This document shows positions 1 to 8,561 of a stretch of DNA of 64,000 bases, in pieces. The notes under the pieces are model-generated. The model made no database searches, was not told the DNA's origin, and saw only the letters and a program-made list of their open reading frames with translations. Origin of the DNA: HXMU1420-13 sp965228545 (GTDB lineage Bacteria; Bacteroidota; Rhodothermia; Balneolales; Balneolaceae). The position numbers were made by a program, and so were the translations under genes. The DNA lies in NCBI GenBank assembly GCA_965228545.1, contig OZ245822.1, positions 372,001 to 436,000 of the forward strand, given 5' to 3'. Numbering within the stretch: the stretch's first letter is position 1; each line of letters starts with the position of its first letter.

Positions 1-530
1 AGATCGATAATTACTTCTTTCAATGTTTCTGAATTGATGGGATCCAATCCGGAAAAAGGCTCATCGAAAATATAAATATCAGGATCGTGCGCAATGGTGG
101 CGATAAACTGAATTTTCTGCGACATCCCTTTAGAAAGTTCTGAAACTTCTTTCTTTTTCCAATCGGAGGCGCCAAAACGATCGAGCCAATAGTTAATGGC
201 CTTTTTTGCAGCGCTTGTTTCCATGCCTTTTAGCTGAGTGAGGTAGAGGAGCTGCTCACCTACTTTCATCTTTTTATAAAGACCTCGTTCCTCGGGCATA
301 TATCCGATCATCTTTTGTGTAGCCGGGCTGGCTATTTGTCCGTTAATGGTTATTGAACCGGTATCCGGTGCTAAAATGTTATTAATCATTCGGATAGTTG
401 TGGTTTTACCGGCGCCGTTCGGGCCAAGTAATCCAAAAATGCGACCTTTCTCTACGGAAAAGCTCACATCACTCACTGCCTTGTTTTTACCAAATGCCTT
501 TGATACCTCTTCTAAATGAATTATTTCCAT
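1..530 (-). CDS. ABC transporter ATP-binding protein, NatA-like (3' end cut by window)
   Basis: Cytoplasmic ATPase subunit of an ABC transporter; about 176 N-terminal codons are visible and the rest lies before base 1. Reading the minus strand from the ATG at 530 gives MEIIHLEEVSKAFGKNKAV, then a Walker A motif GPNGAGKTT, a MPEERGLYKKM segment typical of NatA/EcsA-type ATPases, the signature LSKGMSQKIQF and Walker B IYIFDEPFSGLD. All nucleotide-binding motifs are intact. NatA-family proteins usually pair with a NatB-like permease, which would lie beyond the window edge, so the substrate cannot be judged. It is divergent from glgA, with 134 bp between the two starts that would hold both promoters. 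Confidence 0.93.
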   Translation of the reverse strand, partial: MEIIHLEEVSKAFGKNKAVSDVSFSVEKGRIFGLLGPNGAGKTTTIRMINNILAPDTGSITINGQIASPATQKMIGYMPEERGLYKKMKVGEQLLYLTQLKGMETSAAKKAINYWLDRFGASDWKKKEVSELSKGMSQKIQFIATIAHDPDIYIFDEPFSGLDPINSETLKEVIID

Positions 531-664
531 GTATCCTGATTTCTATTTTATCATTTTATAAAAGTTTGAATAAGCTACGCAACTACGTTGCAACATCTAT
601 AAAGATTTCTTATTTGTAAGCAAAACGGAATTACGAAGACGATAGAAATGAGTTACATAAATTT

Positions 665-2107
665 ATGCATATAATTCATCTCAGTGCCGAATGTTATCCT
701 GCCGCAAAAGCCGGTGGATTGGGAGATGTAGTTGGATCGCTCCCAAAATATTTAAACCAGCATGGCGAGTTTTGCGAAGTTATTCTGCCTAAGTATCGCA
801 CTCCGTGGCTCAATGAGCAAGAGTGGGATTTGGTTTGGGAATCGAGTGCGCCTTTAGGACAAGATTATTTTGGCTTTTCCATACTGAAAGAAAAAACGAA
901 TAAGCTCGGCTTTCCCCTGTATGTAATTGATATTCCAGGGCGTTTTGATCGTCCTGGGGTGTATATCGATCCATGGTCGGGGCATGGTTATTGGGATGAA
1001 TTTGAACGGGCGTTATCCTTTCAAATTGCTGCGTTAGAATGGATTCGTACTTTTCATGATAAACCAGATATCATTCATTGCCACGATCATCATACCGGTC
1101 TGGTGCCTTTTATGCTGAAGCAATGTGTTCGTTTTAATGAGCTAGAGCATATTCCATCTATCATAACGGTTCATAACGCAGAGTATCAGGGACAGCAGAG
1201 TATGATGAATGCCGAAATGATTCCACCTTTCATTCCACATAACTATGGATTATTAGAGTGGAATGGTCAATTAAATTCTTTAGCCTCCGCGCTTAAATGT
1301 GCATGGCAAATTACTACCGTTTCGCAAAGTTATATGCAAGAACTTGGGCAGAGTTCAAGTGGGTTAGAGCCATTGTTTAATCAGGAATCGGCAAAATCTC
1401 AGGGAATAATTAACGGGATAGATACCGAGGTTTGGGATCCCAAAACCGATCCTTTGGTTGAGCATAATTTTACAACCAGAGGAATTAAAACCGGCAAAAA
1501 GAAGAATAAGGCAGTGTTGTGCGAGCAGTTTGGGTTAAACCCCGAACTCCCAACAGTTGCTTTTATTGGGAGGCTGGTTCGCGAAAAAGGGGCCGATTTA
1601 CTTCCAGATTTAATATCACATTTTATGCACAGTGATAAAGAAGTGAATTTCATTTTGTTGGGAACCGGAGATCCAACATTGCACGATATTTTTGCACGCA
1701 TGGAGAACGATCATTTTGGGTATTTCGATGCTACATTAGAATACAACGAGAAGCTTGCACACCAAATGTATGCAGGCTCAGATTTTATTCTTATGCCATC
1801 GAGAGTTGAGCCTTGCGGGCTAAATCAGATGTTTGCAATGCGTTATGGAACCATACCAATTGTTCGTTCGGTAGGTGGGTTAATCGACACCGTAAAAGAC
1901 ATTAGCGAAGGCGATGGATATGGAATTCGATTTGATGACTTTGCCTTACACGAAGCCGAAGGAGCCATTAACCGTGCCATCGATTTATATGCTGATACAA
2001 AAGAATTTCAAAGAGTTGTAGCAAGAATTGCAAAGCTTGATTATTCGTGGAACAACTCGGCGAAGGAATATATTAACATGTACAAAGAACTAATCAATTT
2101 AAAGTAA
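665..2107 (+). CDS. glgA: Glycogen synthase (ADP-glucose, GT5 family)
   Basis: Transfers glucose from ADP-glucose to the non-reducing end of alpha-1,4-glucan in the cytoplasm. The 480-residue length is normal for bacterial GlgA. The N-terminal KAGGLGDVVGSLP segment (residues 15-27) is the substrate-binding KxGGL loop, here with Ala in the second position. A GT-B second domain is marked by IGRLVREKGADLL and by the C-terminal catalytic region SRVEPCGLNQMFAMRYG. The ATG at 665 gives the expected start just before the HLSAECYPAAK strand. glgC follows after 9 bp, so the two form a glycogen synthesis operon; branching enzyme and phosphorylase are not in the window. Confidence 0.96.
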   Translation: MHIIHLSAECYPAAKAGGLGDVVGSLPKYLNQHGEFCEVILPKYRTPWLNEQEWDLVWESSAPLGQDYFGFSILKEKTNKLGFPLYVIDIPGRFDRPGVYIDPWSGHGYWDEFERALSFQIAALEWIRTFHDKPDIIHCHDHHTGLVPFMLKQCVRFNELEHIPSIITVHNAEYQGQQSMMNAEMIPPFIPHNYGLLEWNGQLNSLASALKCAWQITTVSQSYMQELGQSSSGLEPLFNQESAKSQGIINGIDTEVWDPKTDPLVEHNFTTRGIKTGKKKNKAVLCEQFGLNPELPTVAFIGRLVREKGADLLPDLISHFMHSDKEVNFILLGTGDPTLHDIFARMENDHFGYFDATLEYNEKLAHQMYAGSDFILMPSRVEPCGLNQMFAMRYGTIPIVRSVGGLIDTVKDISEGDGYGIRFDDFALHEAEGAINRAIDLYADTKEFQRVVARIAKLDYSWNNSAKEYINMYKELINLK

Positions 2108-2116
2108 AGGGACAAA

Positions 2117-3391
2117 ATGAAAGACTCTGTGATTTCGATTATTCTAGGAGGAGGAAGAGGAACACGATTGTTCCCGCTAACCGACCATCGCTCGAAACCG
2201 GCAGTTCCTGTTGGGGGGAAATATCGATTGGTTGACATACCAATTTCTAATTGTTTGAATTCAGACATTCGTAGGATCTATGTACTTACTCAATTCAACT
2301 CAGCATCGCTGAACCGGCATATCAAAAACACCTTCAATTTCGACATGTTCAGTCGTGGTTTTGTGGATATTCTTGCCGCAGAACAAACTGCCGATAACCC
2401 CGAGTGGTTTCAGGGTACAGCAGATGCAGTACGGCAATGCATCCGACATCTTGAAAACCATAATTATAAGCATGTATTGATTTTATCCGGCGATCAGTTG
2501 TATCAAATGGATTATCGAATGATGCTTCAAAGGCATAAACAGAATAAATCTCATCTAACCGTAGCTACCATTCCGGTAGTTGCTGAAGATGCTACCGGTT
2601 TTGGGATCATGAAAACCAATGGAGAAGGCATGATCGATAGTTTTGTAGAAAAACCATCGTTGGATGAACTCAAAGACTGGGGATCAAATGTGCCCGAACC
2701 GTATGCAAGTGCCGGAAAGCATTATCTGGCTTCGATGGGTATTTATATATTCAATCGAAAAACGCTACTGGATTTGCTCGAGCGCAATCCTGACGCCACC
2801 GATTTTGGAAAAGAGATTATCCCCAAAACCCTAGATGAAGGCTTTAAAGTAAGCAGTTATGAATTTGGCGGTTATTGGACGGATATAGGAACCATTAAGT
2901 CGTTTTTTGAAGCAAATTTAGAGCTTGCTGATACTGTTCCTGCGTTCAATTTGTACGATAATGACAATATGATCTTTACGCGTGCTCGTTTACTACCACC
3001 ATCAAAAATAATGGGAACCACCCTCGAAAACTCATTAGTGGCAGAGGGTTCAATAATTGAAGCAAGTCGTATGGTTCGTTCCGTAATTGGAATTCGATCC
3101 AGAATCGGAAAAGGAACCACCGTTGAACATTCGATTGTAATGGGTAACGATAATTACCAGAGTAAAGAATTCATTGATAACGCCGCTGCTGATAATCCCG
3201 CTATGGGTATTGGCCAGCGTTGCTTTATCAGTAATTGTATTGTCGACAAAAACGTTTGTATTGGAAATGATGTACGTATTGTAGGTGGCGATCATTTACC
3301 GGATGGTGATCATCAATATCATCATGTGCGTGATGGGATTGTAATTGTTCCAAAAGGAACGGTAATACCAAGTGGTACTGCTATTCAGTAA
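2117..3391 (+). CDS. glgC: Glucose-1-phosphate adenylyltransferase (ADP-glucose pyrophosphorylase)
   Basis: Makes ADP-glucose from ATP and glucose-1-phosphate, the committed step of bacterial glycogen synthesis. The nucleotide-binding loop LGGGRGTRLFPLT is at residues 10-22, followed by SKPAVPVGGKYRLVDIPISN with the conserved Lys that contacts substrate. The GDQLYQMDY segment supplies the metal-binding Asp, and the C-terminal third has hexapeptide-like turns of a left-handed beta helix. The 424-residue length fits GlgC. It lies 9 bp after glgA and is surely co-transcribed. Its last 11 bp overlap the 3' end of the convergent outer-membrane protein gene. Confidence 0.96.
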   Translation: MKDSVISIILGGGRGTRLFPLTDHRSKPAVPVGGKYRLVDIPISNCLNSDIRRIYVLTQFNSASLNRHIKNTFNFDMFSRGFVDILAAEQTADNPEWFQGTADAVRQCIRHLENHNYKHVLILSGDQLYQMDYRMMLQRHKQNKSHLTVATIPVVAEDATGFGIMKTNGEGMIDSFVEKPSLDELKDWGSNVPEPYASAGKHYLASMGIYIFNRKTLLDLLERNPDATDFGKEIIPKTLDEGFKVSSYEFGGYWTDIGTIKSFFEANLELADTVPAFNLYDNDNMIFTRARLLPPSKIMGTTLENSLVAEGSIIEASRMVRSVIGIRSRIGKGTTVEHSIVMGNDNYQSKEFIDNAAADNPAMGIGQRCFISNCIVDKNVCIGNDVRIVGGDHLPDGDHQYHHVRDGIVIVPKGTVIPSGTAIQ

Positions 3392-4154
3392 ATCGATCGA
3401 ATGGGATAACAAAGCCGAGGTGAGGTAGAATGAAGTCTCCACCAGTTGGAAAATTATAGAATGCAATGAAGCCGAGGTCAAACCCGGCTTTGTTGTTTAA
3501 GACGCGGTAAGTGAAAGAGCTCATAAAATCTGTTGAAGAGTTTGAAGTATTTATGGGGCGACCAACTGAACCACCATCAAGGTAAACCGTTTCGTTAACT
3601 AAATTTTGAAATGTTCTATTCTCAAATATTAATAAAGATTTACGAGTGATATAAAACGCATAGTTAAGTTTAAAAGAGGGTAGTGATCTGAAATCAGAAA
3701 TCGTTTCAGAGTACTTTTTCATCACGCCCATACTCATTCCAAATTGTAGCAATCCTTTTCTGGTTTTTACTGAAAATTCAGCATCAAAGGTTCTCGATGA
3801 CAGTTCCCGATGGTATTGTGAGAATCCAACTCCAACAGTTAGTTTTACTTGGTCGGATATTGGAGTAGATAGGTTTGGTTGAAAATAATAGGCGGTTTCC
3901 CCTAAGTTAATTAATTCTATGATCCCAAAGCCGGTTCGTAAAAAAGCATGTTCTCCAATCCCAATTCCGATAATGTTGTAGTTCAAATAATAGTTTTTAA
4001 TATAGCCCTTGCCATTTTCTATATCATGCGGAGTGCCCATCACAATAGTGGAATCACTTAACGATTGAGCATTAGATGCTATACTACTAACCCAAACTGC
4101 ACCCAAGAAAACCAAAAGATAGAATGTAAATGTTTGCTTACCCATAAGTTTCAT
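3381..4154 (-). CDS. Predicted outer-membrane beta-barrel protein
   Basis: Family not recognised. The open frame extends upstream to 4184, but those codons lie inside the sucD terminator hairpin, so the ATG at 4154 (MKLMGKQTFTFYLLVF) or the one at 4145 is the likely start. It begins with a signal peptide ending near ASNAQS, followed by about 230 residues of alternating hydrophobic and polar strands rich in aromatic residues, as in a small beta barrel of 8-10 strands. The end, LGFVIPFDRFTE, is not the classical terminal Phe. The gene is convergent with glgC (11 bp overlap). No clear ribosome-binding site is seen, so expression may depend on read-through from sucD. Confidence 0.6.
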   Translation of the reverse strand: MKLMGKQTFTFYLLVFLGAVWVSSIASNAQSLSDSTIVMGTPHDIENGKGYIKNYYLNYNIIGIGIGEHAFLRTGFGIIELINLGETAYYFQPNLSTPISDQVKLTVGVGFSQYHRELSSRTFDAEFSVKTRKGLLQFGMSMGVMKKYSETISDFRSLPSFKLNYAFYITRKSLLIFENRTFQNLVNETVYLDGGSVGRPINTSNSSTDFMSSFTYRVLNNKAGFDLGFIAFYNFPTGGDFILPHLGFVIPFDRFTE

Positions 4155-4160
4155 AATACT

Positions 4161-4197
4161 AAATAAAAAAGCCTTATCCGTCAACGAATAAGGCTTA
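4161..4197 (-). terminator. Rho-independent terminator of sucD
   Basis: Minus-strand reading gives a 9-bp perfect stem AAGCCTTAT/ATAAGGCTT (4188-4196 with 4169-4177) around a 10-base loop, followed by a T-rich run at 4170-4161. It starts 30 bp after the sucD stop codon and ends only 7 bp before the likely ATG of the next minus-strand gene. Confidence 0.88.
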
Positions 4198-4226
4198 GAA
4201 AATTGTATTAAGAAACTTTGCTGTTG

Positions 4227-5096
4227 TTAAGCAAGCACTCCTTTAAGTGTATCTCCGATATCGGCAGGACTTTCTACAACTGTGATTCCTGCATCAGCTA
4301 ATGCTTTTTTCTTATCCTGAGCGGTTCCTTTTCCGCCGGAGATGATTGCACCGGCATGGCCCATACGGCGGCCCGGAGGTGCTGTAGAACCGGCAATAAA
4401 TGCCACCACAGGCTTAGTAACATTGTCTTTGATGTAAGCGGCCGCTTCTTCCTCAGCAGAACCACCAATTTCGCCAATTAACACGATTGATTCAGTATCA
4501 GGATCTTCCTGAAGCAGTTTAACAGCATCAAGGTGAGTAGTTCCGATTACAGGATCACCACCAATGCCAATAGCGGTGCTTTGTCCAAGTCCTGCTTTTG
4601 TGAGCTGATCAACAGCTTCATAAGTAAGGGTTCCAGATCGTGAAATTAAACCAACAGTTCCCGGTGAGAAAATGAATCCAGGCATAATTCCAACTTTAGC
4701 TTCACCCGGAGTGATAACTCCCGGACAGTTAGGCCCAATTAGTGTAGCGCCATGGCTTTTCACAATTTGTTTAGCCACGATCATATCTTTTACCGGAATT
4801 CCTTCAGTAATAGCAATTATAGTCTTTATACCAGCAAAAGCCGCTTCGGTAATGGCATCGGCAGCAAACGCCGGTGGCACAAAAATAATAGAGGTATTAG
4901 CGCCTTCTTTTTCTACGGCTTCTGCAACGGTGTTAAATACCGGGCGATCGAGGTGAGATTGACCACCTTTACCGGGAGTTACACCACCGATTACATTGGT
5001 TCCATATTCGATCATTTGTCCGGCATGGAAGCTACCTTCGCTGCCGGTAAAGCCTTGAACTACAAGGCGAGTGTCTTTTCCAACTAATACGCTCAT
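4227..5096 (-). CDS. sucD: Succinyl-CoA synthetase alpha subunit
   Basis: Alpha subunit of the TCA-cycle ligase that interconverts succinyl-CoA and succinate with substrate-level phosphorylation. The CoA-binding Rossmann fold opens with VGKDTRLVVQGFTGSEG. The phosphorylated histidine is His247 in RRMGHAGAIISGGKGTA, matching the usual position near 246, and PNCPGVITP and GRSGTLTYE-type loops (seen as SRSGTLTYEAV) are intact. The 289-residue length is standard. The beta subunit gene sucC is not adjacent; many FCB genomes keep sucC and sucD apart. A strong terminator follows. Confidence 0.97.
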   Translation of the reverse strand: MSVLVGKDTRLVVQGFTGSEGSFHAGQMIEYGTNVIGGVTPGKGGQSHLDRPVFNTVAEAVEKEGANTSIIFVPPAFAADAITEAAFAGIKTIIAITEGIPVKDMIVAKQIVKSHGATLIGPNCPGVITPGEAKVGIMPGFIFSPGTVGLISRSGTLTYEAVDQLTKAGLGQSTAIGIGGDPVIGTTHLDAVKLLQEDPDTESIVLIGEIGGSAEEEAAAYIKDNVTKPVVAFIAGSTAPPGRRMGHAGAIISGGKGTAQDKKKALADAGITVVESPADIGDTLKGVLA

Positions 5097-5199
5097 TCTA
5101 TAAGTTTTTGAAGTGTGATTTTTCGGGCGGGAATATACGGGCTGTTCATCAAAGTAGCTAAAAGCAAGGCTTTAATTCTGGATAAATATTTTTTTTGGA

Positions 5200-5264
5200 G
5201 TGAAAAGTGAAAAGTGAAAAGTGAAAAGTGAAAAGGGATTTCTCACTTTTCACTTTTCACTTTT
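5200..5264. repeat. Heptamer array GTGAAAA with inverted arm, forming a hairpin in the dnaG leader
   Basis: Five head-to-tail copies of GTGAAAA run from 5200 to 5234. After a 13-base loop, three inverted copies (CACTTTT) run from 5244 to 5264. The arms 5210-5230 and 5244-5264 pair perfectly over 21 bp. The structure ends 25 bp before the dnaG ATG at 5290. The same heptamer recurs at 27442-27473. Confidence 0.9.
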
Positions 5265-5289
5265 GATACATTGTGGCTATCATTCAAAA

Positions 5290-7320
5290 ATGATCACCGA
5301 TGCCAAAAAAGAAGAAGTAAAAGATGCTGCCGATATTGTGGAGGTTGTTTCAGACTATGTAAAGCTGAAGCGATCGGGCAGTGGGTTCATCGGTTTATGT
5401 CCCTATCACAATGAGAAAACTCCATCATTTAATGTGAACCCTAATCTTCGGATTTACAAATGTTTTGGGTGTGGCGAATCGGGAGATGTATTTAAATTTG
5501 TGATGGATCAGGATGGGATAAGTTTTACCGAAGCGGTAAGAGAATTGGCCGATCGTTATGGGGTGTTTATCCCGGAAGAAGATCAGGATCAGGAGCGGGG
5601 GGAGAACTATCAGCTTAAAGAGGGGATGTATAATGCCTTAAAGTTTGCCGGACTGTTCTTTTATCGAAACCTGATTGAAAACCCGGAAGCCGAAAAAGCG
5701 ATGGCCTATCTGCAAAAACGAGGCTACAATCGGGAAATAATAAAACGCTTTGGGTTAGGGTATTCCCCTGCATCGGGAAACGAATTGTTTGCAGCTGCAG
5801 AAGGTGCTGGAATTGATAAAAAATATCTTATTGAGGCTGATTTAATTAAGCCTAGTAACCGTGGTGAAGGATATTACGATACTTTTAGAGGTCGTTTAAT
5901 GTTTCCGATTTTCTCTCCAACCAATAAAGTGATCGCTTTTGCCGGGAGAGTGCTCGGCAATGAAAAAACTGCGAAATACATTAACTCTGCCCAAACCAAA
6001 GTGTATAATAAAAGTGAAGTTGTATATGGAGTAAACTTCGCTAAAAACGACATTCGCAAAAACAAAGAAGTGATTCTGGTGGAAGGCTACACCGATGTAA
6101 TCACCTTAAATGAGCATGGGGTAAAAAATGTAGTGGCCAGTTCGGGAACGGCGCTAACTCCCGGACAAATGAAAATCCTTCATCGCTACGGCGAGCGCAT
6201 TGTGATGATTTACGATTCGGATAATGCAGGTCAGGCAGCGATGAAACGGGGAATTAACATTGCACTAGCAGAGGGGATGGAAGTGCAGCTGTTAGAACTG
6301 CCGGATGGGGAAGATCCGGATTCTTTTGTGAAGCAGTTTGGGAAGGAATCGTTTGATGAATTAAAGCAGAAAAAGGCACAAGATTTTGTCGATTTCCTGA
6401 TGTTGAAGGCTGATGAAGAAGGCAGACTCGAAAAACCAACGGAATTGGCCCGAGTTATTTCTGAGATTCTAGATGCCATTGCAAATATATCAGAATCTAT
6501 TCAGCGCCAATTATATGTGCAGCATCTTCATCAAAAAACACAAAAATTCCGTCGGGGTAGCGATCGAGATTTATTTGATGAATTAGAAAGGGTTTTGGCA
6601 CGAAAGCAAAAGCAGAAAGAGAGAGATCGTTTCCGGGCAAAAAAACAGCAGGAAAGGGAAACACAACAGCGAATTCCAAATAGTGATGAGCCCCCATTAC
6701 CGGAGGAAGAATTTCCTGTTGATGATTTAATGATGGATGAAGAGCAATTTCGTGCTCCAACTAAGAAAAAACCCAGTTATGAAAAGGAATTAATCCGCCT
6801 GATGATCACCTACAAGAATCCTATAGTGGAATATATTTGTTCATTAACGAACGATCGGTTATTTGAGGACACCGAACTTGCTGCGTTTTACCGCGATATT
6901 GTTGAACGATTTAAAAAAGGAGAAGAGATTAATATCGAAGTATATTCGGAAAAATCAGATCCATATCCTCGCTTAGTTGGTGATGTGTTATTGAAACAAC
7001 ACAGCGCCAGTGAACGACATGCCGAAAAAATCGGAGTCGAATACAAAGTTGATCGTAACCCATACCGCACGGCAAAAAGTACCATCAAAACGATGGAATT
7101 GAGTTTTTTTAAACGCAAAAGAGAGGAACTCGCTGAAAAATTAAAGACAGCTACTGCAGATGAAAAACAACAAATCATAAAAATTCAGGCCGATATCCAA
7201 TCAAAAATCACGCAACGCGAACGTGTAGATTCCGACGATTTTTACCCCGATCCCAAAGGCCAGCAAAACAACCCCAGTAGCGATAAAGTGTTTTCCTACA
7301 AGATGAAGGGGGAAGAATAG
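5290..7320 (+). CDS. dnaG: DNA primase
   Basis: Synthesises RNA primers at the replication fork. The frame is open from 5221, but the first 23 codons are translated heptamer repeat, and the protein family begins at MITDAKKEEV, so the ATG at 5290 is chosen (676 aa). A CHC2-type zinc-binding domain has Cys37, His40, Cys58 and Cys61 (CPYHNEKTPSF, CFGCGESGD). The Toprim core follows with the metal-binding Glu265 in VEGYTDVI and the IYDSDNAGQAA motif. The C-terminal part is charged and low in complexity, with EEEFPVDDLMMDEEQF, before a predicted helicase-binding helical region. It is not embedded in the rpsU-dnaG-rpoD macromolecular-synthesis operon seen in other bacteria. Confidence 0.96.
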   Translation: MITDAKKEEVKDAADIVEVVSDYVKLKRSGSGFIGLCPYHNEKTPSFNVNPNLRIYKCFGCGESGDVFKFVMDQDGISFTEAVRELADRYGVFIPEEDQDQERGENYQLKEGMYNALKFAGLFFYRNLIENPEAEKAMAYLQKRGYNREIIKRFGLGYSPASGNELFAAAEGAGIDKKYLIEADLIKPSNRGEGYYDTFRGRLMFPIFSPTNKVIAFAGRVLGNEKTAKYINSAQTKVYNKSEVVYGVNFAKNDIRKNKEVILVEGYTDVITLNEHGVKNVVASSGTALTPGQMKILHRYGERIVMIYDSDNAGQAAMKRGINIALAEGMEVQLLELPDGEDPDSFVKQFGKESFDELKQKKAQDFVDFLMLKADEEGRLEKPTELARVISEILDAIANISESIQRQLYVQHLHQKTQKFRRGSDRDLFDELERVLARKQKQKERDRFRAKKQQERETQQRIPNSDEPPLPEEEFPVDDLMMDEEQFRAPTKKKPSYEKELIRLMITYKNPIVEYICSLTNDRLFEDTELAAFYRDIVERFKKGEEINIEVYSEKSDPYPRLVGDVLLKQHSASERHAEKIGVEYKVDRNPYRTAKSTIKTMELSFFKRKREELAEKLKTATADEKQQIIKIQADIQSKITQRERVDSDDFYPDPKGQQNNPSSDKVFSYKMKGEE

Positions 7321-7325
7321 TAATT

Positions 7326-7407
7326 AAGAATTATGGATTATAAATTATGAATTAAATATTGTTTTATTGAAACTTATGAAGCTTTTAATTCAAAATTTAT
7401 AATTCTT
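7326..7407. repeat. Second heptamer family (ATTATGA-like) with inverted arm between convergent genes
   Basis: Four consecutive 7-base units ATTATGG, ATTATAA, ATTATGA and ATTAAAT run from 7330 to 7357. An inverted, imperfect counterpart lies at 7387-7407. The left part AAGAATTAT at 7326-7334 pairs with AATTCTT at 7401-7407. The element fills almost the whole gap between the dnaG stop and the stop of the convergent VOC gene, so it could act as a bidirectional terminator. Confidence 0.7.
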
Positions 7408-7817
7408 TAGCTTTCTCTCTGATAATTCAACATCCAGCGAATGCCGTATTTATCTTCTAACTGTCCGAAAAGGGCGCCCCAAAACGTATCCTGTAAGTCC
7501 ATGTGAATGGAACCCCCTTCTGCCAATTTACCCCAGGTTAAGCGAAGGGAGGTTTCATCAGAAAATGACAAATTTAAGTGTACATTATCGCCATTGGTAA
7601 TTTCGCGATGCGGAGCGCCATCCGAAAACATTAATTTTGTAGAGCCAATGCTTAGCTCTCCGTGCATAATTTTTGATTTGTAATCGTCCTCAACCGGCAT
7701 GCTGGCTTCACCAAAGCGTTGTAAAGCGGTAATCTCAGCATTAAATACTTTTTGATAAAAATTGAGTGCTTCTTCGCAATTACCGGGGAAAAACAGATAA
7801 GGAGAAATGCTTTGCAT
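7407..7817 (-). CDS. VOC family protein, PhnB-like
   Basis: Small cytoplasmic protein of the vicinal-oxygen-chelate superfamily (PhnB / 3-demethylubiquinone-9 methyltransferase-like group). The start MQSISPYLFFPGNCEEALNF with the following FYQKVFNAEI is the classical opening beta-alpha unit of this group, and WGALFGQLEDKYGIRWMLN near the C-terminus is its hallmark ending. The 136-residue length is typical. Members of this family have been linked to varied chemistry, and many have no established substrate, so no reaction is proposed. It is monocistronic, convergent with dnaG and separated by the heptamer repeat. Confidence 0.85.
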   Translation of the reverse strand: MQSISPYLFFPGNCEEALNFYQKVFNAEITALQRFGEASMPVEDDYKSKIMHGELSIGSTKLMFSDGAPHREITNGDNVHLNLSFSDETSLRLTWGKLAEGGSIHMDLQDTFWGALFGQLEDKYGIRWMLNYQRES

Positions 7818-7854
7818 AATCAGTGAAATTTGGTTCGCAGATTATACTCTAAAT

Positions 7855-8544
7855 CTAAATACGTGTCAAAGCATACACTAAAATGTTAACACCCATTTTT
7901 AAAGCTTGCTCTCGCTTCTCAGGTGGATTATTGTGCACTTCAGCATCGGCCCAGCCATCACCAAGATTTGATTCGTAGGTATAATACACAACGAGCCTAC
8001 CTTTATGGAAAATTCCATATCCTCGGGGCGCTTTGTTATCATGTTCGTGAATTTTAGGTACGCCATTGTTAAAGCGAAATACTTGCTGGTAAATGGGATG
8101 TGAGAAGGGAAGCTCGATGAATTCTTCGTCCGGGAACACATCCTTCATTAAGGCTCTGATGTGTTCATCTAAGCCGTAATCATCATCAACGTACAGAAAC
8201 CCACCGTTTTCCAGATAATTTCGAAGGTTTCGAACTTCTGTATTATTGGCCTCAATAGTTCCATGACCTGTTAAATATGCGAAGGGGTAGTCGTGTAGTT
8301 CGGTACTGCCGAGGGCAACATCCACGTATTTTCGGTTAATGCTTATTGGGACATTTGATTGGGTAAAGTTGATCAAATTTGTGAGCGAAGACGGATCGTT
8401 ATACCAGTCGCCACCACCTCTGTATTTAATTCTGGCAATTTCAAATGCACCATCCTGTTGCGCCAAAAGATCACTGGTTGCAGGTGTTAAGAAGAAAGAA
8501 ACCAGAAGAGTGATGAAAATTGTCTTGCGCATTCTTGTAATCAA
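7855..8544 (-). CDS. DUF4159 domain exported protein
   Basis: An N-terminal signal peptide (MRKTIFITLLVSFFLTPATS, probable start at the internal ATG at 8532) leads into a DUF4159 domain covering nearly all of the mature protein. Recognisable blocks are FEIARIKYRGGGDWYNDPSS, FAYLTGHG, LRNYLENGGFLYVDDDYG and GIFHKGRLVVYYTYESNLGDGW. DUF4159 proteins have a glutamine-amidotransferase-like fold and are often found near MoxR/BatA-type gene sets; their function is not established. Here none of those partners is adjacent: the neighbours are a VOC gene and a DUF4249/TonB receptor pair on the same strand. Confidence 0.85.
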   Translation of the reverse strand: MITRMRKTIFITLLVSFFLTPATSDLLAQQDGAFEIARIKYRGGGDWYNDPSSLTNLINFTQSNVPISINRKYVDVALGSTELHDYPFAYLTGHGTIEANNTEVRNLRNYLENGGFLYVDDDYGLDEHIRALMKDVFPDEEFIELPFSHPIYQQVFRFNNGVPKIHEHDNKAPRGYGIFHKGRLVVYYTYESNLGDGWADAEVHNNPPEKREQALKMGVNILVYALTRI

Positions 8545-8561
8545 TAATTGATTGATGATCT

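Noticed and set aside
398..619. 73-aa plus-strand frame
   Set aside because: It is antisense to the intact ABC ATPase gene at 1-530 and has no family features.
4672..5087. Two plus-strand frames of about 100 aa
   Set aside because: Both are antisense to sucD, which has all its catalytic motifs.
5221..5289. Extended N-terminus of DnaG
   Set aside because: The first 23 codons translate the heptamer hairpin and do not match the family; the ATG at 5290 fits.
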